Assembly (NCBI RefSeq): GCF_024347095.1
Contig: NZ_AP024903.1
Span: 2,170,001 to 2,234,000, forward strand
Reading direction: 5' to 3'
From: Vibrio rhizosphaerae
GTDB taxonomy: Bacteria; Pseudomonadota; Gammaproteobacteria; Enterobacterales; Vibrionaceae
DNA length: 64,000 nt
The notes under the pieces are model-generated. The model saw only the letters and a list, made by a program, of their open reading frames with translations, did not search any database and had not been told where the DNA came from. Position 1 is the first letter of the stretch. Each line of letters begins with the position of its first letter. Below, in pieces: positions 7,923 to 15,163 of the stretch. The translations under genes were made by a program, and so were the position numbers.

Positions 7923-8805
7923 AAGCAGAATCTATCCGCGCTAAACAGACCCGTTCAACCACTGCTTTTAACTGCAACACTCTCCCTTCGAGATAAGCCA
8001 GCTCCTCTGCGGTAATTTCATAATGCTCGGAATAACGGGCTTCGATATAGGCGCGTTGCAAACGGCGGAAGCTGCGACGGTGGAATTTATTGTCGAGCGG
8101 GAAAATTGTTTTAAACTCAGGCTCGATTTGCGCGCACAGTTTACTCAGCTTTTCGATATTGTGGGATTTGGGTAAGTAGTTGGTGCATGTGAGTAACACA
8201 CAAGCAAAGAATCTTTCTGTGGCTTGATGTAAATCGAAAGCCGCAAGGTTAATCATATCTTCTTCTGATTGATGGTAATGGTATGTTTTTACATAATCAC
8301 TACCCGCTTTTAACCACTGTTCATAATGCTTTCGGGCTATTTCCCGCAATTCTTTCTCCGTCAAATCCCCCGGCTCAATCAGCGGTTTCGGTGTTGCGGC
8401 AAACAGTTCAATCCCCTCTTCACGGATATCCTTAAAGAAATAATGCCCCTGCTGCAATCGTTCATTTACTTCCTGCAAATCGTGAACAATCAAACCCAAC
8501 GGCGCGGATTTCACTTTGCGATCAATTTGCTCTTCCGCCCGCTGCCAGACTACATAATCCTCCACCAAGGCAGCTTTGTTGACGATCACCAGAATATCGT
8601 AATCGCTGATGTAACCATTGACCGGATCGCTGACCCAATTGCCTTTAGCGTGGCTGCCGAACAGAATAATTTTCAGGATACGAAATTCACTTTTACTCCC
8701 CGTTTTGCCCTCAAGATAGTCTTCCAGCGTATCGCGCAGAATGGTCGAGATCGTGGCAAGCTCTTGCTGTTTGAATTCAGGCAGGTGGTCGAGGGAGGTT
8801 TTCAT
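7921..8805 (-). CDS. Nucleotidyltransferase-HEPN fusion protein
   Basis: This is a 294-aa protein with an N-terminal MNT-type nucleotidyltransferase fold. It has GSHAKGNW at about 51-58 and the metal-binding aspartates in SDYDILV. A C-terminal helical HEPN domain follows, with FDLHQATERFFACVLL and, near the end, RYSEHYEI as a possible R-x-n-H motif. Separate MNT and HEPN proteins form toxin-antitoxin pairs in which MNT modifies the HEPN RNase. Here both are in one chain, a common chromosomal form of unknown role. ATG 8805 (MKTSLDHLPEF) is chosen as the conserved start; the frame is open 19 codons further. Its TAA stop lies exactly at the edge of repeat E2. Confidence 0.8.
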   Translation of the reverse strand: MKTSLDHLPEFKQQELATISTILRDTLEDYLEGKTGSKSEFRILKIILFGSHAKGNWVSDPVNGYISDYDILVIVNKAALVEDYVVWQRAEEQIDRKVKSAPLGLIVHDLQEVNERLQQGHYFFKDIREEGIELFAATPKPLIEPGDLTEKELREIARKHYEQWLKAGSDYVKTYHYHQSEEDMINLAAFDLHQATERFFACVLLTCTNYLPKSHNIEKLSKLCAQIEPEFKTIFPLDNKFHRRSFRRLQRAYIEARYSEHYEITAEELAYLEGRVLQLKAVVERVCLARIDSA

Positions 8806-8983
8806 AATCGTGCTTCGCTTTGGTGGATAACATGGCTCTAGCATAAAAGAAGCATCCAGCAAAAAACACTGTTTATCATAGTTTTAGCATGATTGAAGGG
8901 TAAAATGCGACGCGGTTCTTTTTTATTTCTGTCCCCGATGATTGTCTCAGGTTTCGGCTTCGAGGCATCACACACAATGATGC

Positions 8984-9409
8984 TTATGTGGCCGAACGCA
9001 TGGTATATTCGGGGTATCCCGTATGTTCATCGCGTTGTTCACTCACCACATGAAAACCTTGCAATACATAGAACTGATAGCTGGCCTGATTTTCTTGGTA
9101 CACAGACAGACTTAACCGGGCTCTCTGCGTTTTAGCATGATTTAACAGTTGCTTACCGATACCCTTCCCCTGAAGTTCAGGCACGACAAATAGAGCAGCA
9201 AGGGTATTTTCGTACAATGCGTAAAACCCGACTACTTGAGACTCGGTTTCGAAAACCCAGACCTCTGAGGCCGGAATATAAATATTGCGCATGTTCTCGA
9301 CTTGAGATTCCCAGAACTCTGCTGAAACAAAATCGTGGGCTTTCACTGATGCTTTCAGCCAGATATCCAGCACTGAATCTAAGTCTTCTTCGCTGTATTT
9401 TCTTATCAT
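8984..9409 (-). CDS. GNAT-family N-acetyltransferase
   Basis: This is a 141-aa single-domain acetyltransferase similar in layout to YjaB/YiaC-type proteins. The acetyl-CoA-binding signature is VPELQGKGIGKQLL (Q-x-x-G-x-G). A conserved late segment, NQASYQFYVLQGF, closes the fold. The substrate is unknown. It lies in the inserted block of the island, transcribed like its neighbours on the minus strand. The 3' flank has a short hairpin (GCATCA / TGATGC) but no recognisable attC site, unlike the next two genes. Confidence 0.8.
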   Translation of the reverse strand: MIRKYSEEDLDSVLDIWLKASVKAHDFVSAEFWESQVENMRNIYIPASEVWVFETESQVVGFYALYENTLAALFVVPELQGKGIGKQLLNHAKTQRARLSLSVYQENQASYQFYVLQGFHVVSEQRDEHTGYPEYTMRSAT

Positions 9410-9594
9410 TTTTAGATTATGGGGCGTTGGGTTTATTGGGGGATATAATGCCTGTAAGCAGGAAGCAACGCTACCACCTAGCCTAAACCATTACACCGTA
9501 AAAAACGAAACTCAACGATGGAGATACAAAGCGTTGGTGATGATTGCATATAACTTCTCTGTATTCTTTAGTTCAGAACTTATAGTCCAGCATT
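9410..9594. other. Spacer between acetyltransferase and attC site
   Basis: Non-coding. It may be the promoter region of the acetyltransferase gene as the next cassette downstream of the attC-like site. No clear ribosome-binding site or operator is visible. Confidence 0.35.
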
Positions 9595-9645
9595 TTAACG
9601 CCTCAATCAGCCGCGACAGTGATCGGCTGGATTGAATTGTTATGT
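9594..9645 (-). repeat. attC-like recombination site, short type
   Basis: Read on the minus strand, it begins ACATAACAATTCAATCC and ends GATTGAGGCGTTAAAA. The arms CAATCCAGCCG and CGGCTGATTG pair with one unpaired base. This is the geometry of integron attC sites: a left AAC box, imperfect arms with an extrahelical base, and a GGCGTTA right box cut before TTA. It begins 3 bp after the stop codon of the 504-aa gene, as in integron cassettes. Confidence 0.7.
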
Positions 9646-9647
9646 TT

Positions 9648-11162
9648 CTACATGATTGCTGATTTGATATCTCTAATGATATTAGCCCCAACTCTTCTAT
9701 CACTAGGGGTTTTAGCAAAAGCAACTATATAACGACTGTCATCAATAAACCGTAGGTGGTTGTGATTGCCATCTTCAACTACTTCTAGACCCATGACTTT
9801 AAGAGAGCTTCTCATGCTAGATGTCATCCCGTTATAATTGTTAAAAATTTGCTTTAACTCTTCTAAAAGTCGATCCCGAGTGCCATCCACAGGATTATTT
9901 TCTAAAATATCATTGAGTAGCTGATACTTTCTAGAATTCTTCTGAAATGATTTTGCATAGTCATTAAGAACATCAAGGACTAAATCAGTAATCTCTCCCT
10001 TAAATTTTTCCTCCTCATTGCCGAAAATTAGAATTGGGCTGCCTTGCTTTGATGAGTTACCTTGAAGATCGTCAAATCTAAGCTTCAATACTTTATAATC
10101 AGATTTATATTTTTCTAGTTGATCTTGGGCTCCGATTGTTGCAAGTATTTGTTCATTAATTTCGCACTCATACTTTTCCTTAAGTTGTTCAATAACGTTT
10201 TCTTGTTCTTCAAGCTGTGAAAAAGCTTCTTCTGCAAGCGCTTGATATTCACTATCATTGTTAAGTTCTACAAAACGTTTCTTTAGCTGAATTCTGGAGT
10301 CTTTTTGCCTCTTAGCCCTGACATCTGTTGGACTAAAATGCCTTTTCTTATTGTAACCGTTAGTCGTATGGGTGATAAATGAAAGGATATGGTGTATTAA
10401 ATTTTCATTAGACTGAGTGACATCTGTTAGGGTATCTCGCCTCAATAATTGACTATAGCAATATCCTCGACCAAAAGAAGGATAGATAATGTTTATAGCG
10501 CCGTCCCAAGCTGAGTATTGTCGCGTCAAGGTACCTTCTAACTCCCAACTATCAATTTCCTCTTCAGAGCAAACCACTTGCGCTAAGCCAACTAACTGCT
10601 GCTGCAATATTTTAGGGTTAACTAGTGGCTGATTATCTTTTTTACAATTGCTAACAAAAACAAGTGGATAGTTTCGCTCTGAACGTTCAATTTCAAAACT
10701 AAGTGCTTTGAAATCATCAAGATTATTTTTAATATTTTGAACACGAAGTCCAACTGTGGTTTTTGGGTTGAGGCTGGCATTTTCAAGTAGGAAACTGACC
10801 AGTTTTGGTCTAGTAGTGCTCGGTATATCCTTTACCAAAGTACTGATATCGCTGGTTTCAAGTAGGACCGAAACAGTTGTAGCATCACCTTCATATTTAA
10901 TTCCAATCTCTGTAATCCATTGTCTTCCTCTTACAGTTCGATCTGGATGGCTAAGTAAGATGGAGTAAATTGCTGGCGCTAGTTCACAAGCAGCAAATGT
11001 TCTCACTTTGGTTTTTTCAATAGAAAATTCTTCTCCACTCAGCAACATATCGCTTGTAAAATGAAGCTTTGTAACGGTTTTCAGCCAGCCAGCTATTGTT
11101 CTAAGAGCAACAGAAAAACTATCGCTTCCTACTATTTCAAACTGATTTACGTAAATTATCAT
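9648..11162 (-). CDS. Unknown 504-aa protein, integron-cassette-like
   Basis: I do not recognise the family. The N-terminal ~280 residues look globular (alpha/beta). Residues about 290-395 are charged and rich in Glu/Lys/Gln with long helices (AEEAFSQLEEQENVIEQLKEKY), consistent with a coiled coil. The C-terminal ~60 residues (NHNHLRFIDDSRYIVAF, then AKTPSDRR) resemble in pattern a small HicA/dsRBD-like nucleic-acid-binding fold; this is a weak inference. The start has GAGGGAG just before ATG. The gene is more AT-rich than the core genome around it. The stop codon abuts an attC-like site and another attC-like site lies just before the start, so it looks like one complete gene cassette. Anti-phage or stress functions are possible but unproven. 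Confidence 0.75.
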   Translation of the reverse strand: MIIYVNQFEIVGSDSFSVALRTIAGWLKTVTKLHFTSDMLLSGEEFSIEKTKVRTFAACELAPAIYSILLSHPDRTVRGRQWITEIGIKYEGDATTVSVLLETSDISTLVKDIPSTTRPKLVSFLLENASLNPKTTVGLRVQNIKNNLDDFKALSFEIERSERNYPLVFVSNCKKDNQPLVNPKILQQQLVGLAQVVCSEEEIDSWELEGTLTRQYSAWDGAINIIYPSFGRGYCYSQLLRRDTLTDVTQSNENLIHHILSFITHTTNGYNKKRHFSPTDVRAKRQKDSRIQLKKRFVELNNDSEYQALAEEAFSQLEEQENVIEQLKEKYECEINEQILATIGAQDQLEKYKSDYKVLKLRFDDLQGNSSKQGSPILIFGNEEEKFKGEITDLVLDVLNDYAKSFQKNSRKYQLLNDILENNPVDGTRDRLLEELKQIFNNYNGMTSSMRSSLKVMGLEVVEDGNHNHLRFIDDSRYIVAFAKTPSDRRVGANIIRDIKSAIM

Positions 11163-11200
11163 TTCGCTCCCTCTTGGTAGACTCTACTTTTCTGCTGTGA

Positions 11201-11278
11201 ACATAACGCCTAAAGCACAGGATGCCAAAACCAGAGCACAGCCAAGGTTTTGGCATCCTGTACCCTTACTTGTTAGCC
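11201..11278 (-). repeat. attC-like recombination site of the FRG cassette
   Basis: On the minus strand it runs from GGCTAACAAGTAAGGG to CTTTAGGCGTTATGT. The arms CAGGATGCCAAAACC and GGTTTTGGCATCCTG pair perfectly over 15 bp, with a 13-base apical region. The stop codon of the FRG gene (TAA in AACAAGTAA) lies inside the left end, which is typical of integron cassettes. Confidence 0.8.
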
Positions 11279-11979
11279 GTTTCACCGGCAAGCTCTCGCA
11301 TAAATTCATCGTGATTAGCCCAGTACCGGCGATTTTCTAATGTCCAGCACATATGTGCTGATAAACCGTCTAGATCCCCCATTAAGGTGAGCTTGTTAAT
11401 ACCATAATGGTTTAACTCAAATAGCATTTGCTTTTTGTAAGAGGCCTTAATAATATACTTTTCCAACTTATCCTTATCGCTGATGCCTTTAGTTAGATCT
11501 ACTTCCGGTTCTGGATGCGTAGTAAAAAGGCCGCTTTGAAGACCAATTCTAGACGCAACCATATTGGGCTTATACTTGGCAATTTTTGAAAAATTACTTG
11601 GTTTTGCTTTATCAGGAATAATATTCCAGTGTGGCAGAAGACAATATATAACAGCATCTTTTTCATGCTCTGAAAGACATGCAAAAAAGGCAGCGACAAG
11701 TGGGTTATATGACCAGTCTAACAGTCTTGTAGGTAGACCATGATGTTGTGCAATAGCCATCCATTCCCAATCATTTTCGGGTTTGTTTGGTATATATTCA
11801 GATGCCTTCCTCTTCCAGCTTGCAAGATAATCTAAATCATCGCGCTCTGAATATGGCTCTCTTCCTGCCTTTGGTTTTACCGGCCAATTCGCGTCTGCTT
11901 GGCCACGAAACATCCACCTATTATCCTTTCTATACTTCGAAAAGATCTCATGGAAGTTAGAGAATGACTCGATGTCCAT
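11266..11979 (-). CDS. FRG-domain protein
   Basis: This is a 237-aa protein with a recognisable FRG domain. The namesake motif sits in WMFRGQADANWPVKP and the second conserved block in AQHHGLPTRLLDWSYNPLVA, followed by AFFACLSE. FRG domains occur in cassette and defence-island proteins and are thought to be related to ADP-ribosyltransferases; the activity here is unknown. The ATG at 11979 has AAGGA six bases before it. An upstream GTG at 12018 is unlikely because a TATAAT-like -10 box lies between the two. The stop codon lies within an attC-like site, making this the upstream cassette of a two-cassette pair. Confidence 0.8.
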   Translation of the reverse strand: MDIESFSNFHEIFSKYRKDNRWMFRGQADANWPVKPKAGREPYSERDDLDYLASWKRKASEYIPNKPENDWEWMAIAQHHGLPTRLLDWSYNPLVAAFFACLSEHEKDAVIYCLLPHWNIIPDKAKPSNFSKIAKYKPNMVASRIGLQSGLFTTHPEPEVDLTKGISDKDKLEKYIIKASYKKQMLFELNHYGINKLTLMGDLDGLSAHMCWTLENRRYWANHDEFMRELAGETANK

Positions 11980-12335
11980 ATTCTTCCTTAGAGCTAACAG
12001 TTCATTATACAAAACCACTCTATAAGAATACTTCTGTATAACTTACCACTATCCGATAAGGTGCTTTCCGTAATAGCATGGAAACACACAAAAATATCAG
12101 AGAAACAATCATTACCAAGTGGAAATTACACTACCGTACTGTCTAATACGCACACAAATAATTCACCTGCGCACATCTCGGATAAAAGCTATCTGTTCGC
12201 AAATAAGCACCTAAACACACTAAATAGCATTGGATAGGTTATAGAAAATCGCCAGAAAAAATTGACACCAATATGACATTTTTTGATGCAGGTAGGTTTT
12301 GTACAAAATTGCAGCGTTTTGATCATCAGGGAAAG
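11980..12335. other. Region upstream of the FRG cassette
   Basis: Non-coding. Just upstream of the FRG start (minus strand) is an extended -10 box, TGTATAATG. The rest is AT-rich sequence without a gene. I looked for a third attC here; one GTTATAC word occurs but it has no matching partner arm. Confidence 0.45.
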
Positions 12336-12400
12336 TAATGCCGCTGAAACCGCTGAAAGCAATTGTGCGTCACATTTCGATGCCCAAGGCTGGAAATTTA
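12336..12400. repeat. Right-arm end of a palindromic repeat (probable partner of E2)
   Basis: AATGCCGCTGAAACCGCTGA followed by AAGCAATTGTGCGTCACATT matches only the last part of the right arms of E0, E1, E3 and E4. It is followed by GCCCAAGGCTGGAAAT, as after E0 and E3. It restores the right-arm / gene-module order after the inserted block. Confidence 0.75.
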
Positions 12401-12410
12401 AAAGACCGAA

Positions 12411-12668
12411 TCAGTCCTTAAAGCATGGCAAACCTTGCGACAGCCGCCATTGTTTAACAATCTCAACAATACGCTCCGGTGTCGCATCTGCCGGATCATC
12501 TGGATAGTAAATTAGGTCTGAACCATCAGGGTGTTCTGTTATATCTTCAAAGTGATCGATTAAGGTATCCAGTTCACTTTCTGAAGAAGCATCAGCTTTG
12601 CAGATTTTCTGCAATAGCCGTAAAAATTCATCTTCAGAATATTCATTAATACTATTTTTCAAATTCAC
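12411..12668 (-). CDS. DNase-bacteriocin immunity protein, copy 1
   Basis: This 85-aa protein of the colicin E2/E9-type immunity family binds and blocks the cognate HNH DNase. The family hallmark HPDGSDLIYYP (helix III region) is intact. The preceding helix I/II region (residues ~8-45), which sets specificity in Im proteins, is acidic and differs from copy 2. The start is a GTG directly after the TAA of the bacteriocin gene, so translation is probably coupled. Its last 40 residues are nearly identical to those of copy 2. Confidence 0.93.
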   Translation of the reverse strand: MNLKNSINEYSEDEFLRLLQKICKADASSESELDTLIDHFEDITEHPDGSDLIYYPDDPADATPERIVEIVKQWRLSQGLPCFKD

Positions 12669-14231
12669 TTATTTGCCCTTATGTATATCTATATGATTCT
12701 TGGGGGTTGTGACACGAATATTATCAACATCATAGACTTTACCGCCATGCTGGATTTCCTCCACATGATGCAGTTCGAAAACTTTCCTACCACCAACCGT
12801 GTCTTTTTTCCTTGCACGAGGTGCATATCCTTTACTCATTCTCTCGACATTATTGTCTATAAATTGTGTTTTGAGTTCTGAATCTTTGGAGACTTCAATC
12901 CAGAACGCTTTCCGGAACCCATCAAAACTACTAAACTCACGACCTCTAAGCTGATCCGCAATTTGCGAAGGCACCGGAGAACCTAACTCTTTTCCGGCTG
13001 CTTCTAACCACTGGCCGATGATATCTTCACCGTTGCCGGTCACAACACCCGACTCGTTGCGAGGGCTTTCTTTATACACCACGTACAGCGGTGGTAATCC
13101 GGTCTCTGCCGGAAAAGTCAGAATATAGTCTTGCAGATCCGCATCAGCAATTGGGGTGATGTAGGTGTTATCAAATTCTTGGCCTTGCTCCGCTTGCGGA
13201 TGGATCCAGATATCGAACTTTTCCATCTCAGGGATAGGATTAACCAGAATCGGTTTACCGCCAAAATCACCACTGATCGGCACCCATTCAATGGTGATAT
13301 CCGGCTCTAACTCGACGATAAATTTATCACCGACCCGTTTTACTTCACGCTTAGGGATATCCGTCCCATTGACGTGATAGCCGTAAATTCGCCCTTCCGT
13401 ATTGAATCCTAGGCGAATATTAGTTTCAACCGTGGTTTTATTACGCATATCAGCAGCGCTGTAGAGCGTACTGTCCGCTAATTTGTTCGGCACAAATGCA
13501 GCCAGAATGCCAGCTCGTCCGACGATTTTCAGCGCCAGTCCCGGTAATTCAGCCAATGCCGCACCACCAATACGCGTCAAAAAGGCTTCTTCAGAAACGG
13601 TACTGATCCCCTGCCCGACGGCCAGTGTATAAGCTGCATAATCCCCCAGCGCAGAAAGCAGCTCTCTTTGTGTACCGATATCACACGTACCGTTCGGCAC
13701 CAGCGCAGATTTGGCGAAACGGGAGGGTTTGACGGGCGGTTTGTTAAATGCGTTCTGCCATGCGGATGAAGGTAGTGGGATTTTATCCAGCTCCCGTAAC
13801 CGCTCCTGACGCTGCCTGACCAGCCGCTCTGCTAAAGTGAGTTTCACAGTTTTTCGTTCGACATAAGGCTCGGTATAAACAGAAGCATTCACGCTGCCGG
13901 AATAAGTTGAACCGATGCCATGATTGACCCATTCAACTCTGGCGGTATAAGCCTTGTTAGCCAGCAAGTCGAGATGAGACTCAACCGCAGGATTGACTCG
14001 CCAATATTGATTGCCCCATTCATCCCGATCCCGGATCAGCAACGGAACCGATGGCACATCCGTCAGCAATACCTGATGGCCGCTGCGAAGCTGTTCGAGA
14101 AAATCAGCAAAGCGCATTCCGGCAGGGATAACGGATTTCACATCTGACTCACGTAAGGAGGCAAAATCCCCTTCAACTTGAGCAAATTCATAACGCATCA
14201 GGTTATCGATTTGAGTGGTTTGGTAGTTCAT
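12669..14231 (-). CDS. S-type pyocin/colicin-like HNH DNase bacteriocin, copy 1
   Basis: This is a 520-aa predicted antibacterial DNase. The N-terminal ~180 residues are unrecognised. A pyocin-S-type translocation domain spans about 190-395. The C-terminal ~130 residues are a colicin-type nuclease (SPVPSQIADQLRGREFSSFD) ending in the HNH/beta-beta-alpha metal site, ELHHVEEI then PKNHIDIH, with all expected histidines. No signal peptide or lysis gene is present, and the delivery route (release by lysis or a secretion system) is unclear. The immunity gene follows immediately. Compared with copy 2, the upstream in-frame ATG is ACG here (14250-14252), so translation should start at MNYQTTQ (14231). 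Neither start has a good ribosome-binding site. Confidence 0.9.
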   Translation of the reverse strand: MNYQTTQIDNLMRYEFAQVEGDFASLRESDVKSVIPAGMRFADFLEQLRSGHQVLLTDVPSVPLLIRDRDEWGNQYWRVNPAVESHLDLLANKAYTARVEWVNHGIGSTYSGSVNASVYTEPYVERKTVKLTLAERLVRQRQERLRELDKIPLPSSAWQNAFNKPPVKPSRFAKSALVPNGTCDIGTQRELLSALGDYAAYTLAVGQGISTVSEEAFLTRIGGAALAELPGLALKIVGRAGILAAFVPNKLADSTLYSAADMRNKTTVETNIRLGFNTEGRIYGYHVNGTDIPKREVKRVGDKFIVELEPDITIEWVPISGDFGGKPILVNPIPEMEKFDIWIHPQAEQGQEFDNTYITPIADADLQDYILTFPAETGLPPLYVVYKESPRNESGVVTGNGEDIIGQWLEAAGKELGSPVPSQIADQLRGREFSSFDGFRKAFWIEVSKDSELKTQFIDNNVERMSKGYAPRARKKDTVGGRKVFELHHVEEIQHGGKVYDVDNIRVTTPKNHIDIHKGK

Positions 14232-14306
14232 TGACGTTGTTGGTTGAGCCGTGATTATTTTATCGATGGATGCTTATTGATAAAGTTATTTTCATATGAA
14301 TTCACA

Positions 14307-14312
14307 ATTATA
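14307..14312 (-). promoter_or_regulatory. Candidate -10 box of bacteriocin copy 1
   Basis: TATAAT on the minus strand in a block conserved between both bacteriocin upstream regions, giving a leader of roughly 70 nt. No LexA-type box was seen nearby. Confidence 0.45.
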
Positions 14313-14445
14313 CTCAAATGGATTTATAAAACATGTTTAAATTTGGGGTTTTGATGGGGAGTAGTTATTTTTGGAATGGGGGTAACAGGGAGGCTCGGTT
14401 GAGGTAATTAAACTGTATTTTATTATGTGGAATGGTAATGCTGTG

Positions 14446-14874
14446 GTTTGGGACGCAATGACTTTCTCCGATCTCATTGCCATCTCCGAAAGCGCCCCAG
14501 TTCCTTTTGATGGATGTCAAAAGGAACCAAAAGCATCTTTTTGGGTTCAGCGCACGTAATCAGGGTCGCTTTTATTCGCTCCTGCTCACGAAAAGCTTAA
14601 AATTCATCCGTGAATTTTACCCTGAGATCATCGATCAAGTTGGCTTCGCCTTAAAGAGATTTCACACAATTCAAATCAACCACCCACCGAAGAAAACCAT
14701 TCACGGAAGAATGGTTAGGCTTTTCCGGGCAGGACGCCCGTAAAGCCGGTTCTGAAAAGCGTGTGACCAAGCCCAACAAAAAAGATGTTCTGGTTACTCT
14801 TGCATCTCTGCAAGAGTAACTGGCGCACTGGGCACGAATGTCACTGAAACCGCAGAAAGAAATTGTGCGTCAAA
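14446..14874. repeat. Palindromic repeat E3, complete
   Basis: The clearest full unit. Left arm from GTTTGGGACGCAATGAC; hairpin GTTCCTTTTGA (14500-14510) / TCAAAAGGAAC (14517-14527); central ATTCATCCGTGAAT; hairpin CGGGCAGGACGCCCG (14726-14740); perfect 12-bp hairpin GTTACTCTTGCA (14793-14804) / TGCAAGAGTAAC (14809-14820); right end TTGTGCGTCA. It separates the two bacteriocin modules. Confidence 0.88.
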
Positions 14875-14909
14875 TTTGGGAGCCCAAAACTGGAAATGAA
14901 AAGACCGAA

Positions 14910-15155
14910 TCAGTCCTTAAAGCATGGCAAGCCTTGCGACATCCGCCATTGTTTAACAATCTCAACAATACGCTCCGGTGTGGCATCTGCCGGATCATCT
15001 GGATAGTAAATCAGGTCTGAACCATCAGGGTGTTCTGTTAACTTACAAAACATCCTTACCATCTTTGTATGAGTTTCTTCATTTTCTGCTTTTACGGAAA
15101 TGATATCCTGAACCAATTTCAGAAATTCACTTTCCGTATATTCTTCAATGCCCAT
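14910..15155 (-). CDS. DNase-bacteriocin immunity protein, copy 2
   Basis: This 81-aa Im2/Im9-family immunity protein has the conserved HPDGSDLIYYP segment and the same C-terminal half as copy 1. Its first ~40 residues (EYTESEFLKLVQDIISVKAE) differ strongly. In this family that region (helix II) carries specificity, so this protein is expected to protect against copy-2 nuclease rather than copy 1. The ATG lies 8 bp after the bacteriocin stop codon. Confidence 0.92.
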   Translation of the reverse strand: MGIEEYTESEFLKLVQDIISVKAENEETHTKMVRMFCKLTEHPDGSDLIYYPDDPADATPERIVEIVKQWRMSQGLPCFKD

Positions 15156-15163
15156 TGTATAAT

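Noticed and set aside
9420..9480. A possible third attC around GGGGCGTTGGGTT on the plus strand
   Set aside because: GTTGGGT fits a right box, but no matching left AAC box or pairing arm is present.
12040..12280. A possible attC upstream of the FRG cassette
   Set aside because: A GTTATAC word occurs on the minus strand, but I could not find arms that pair with it.
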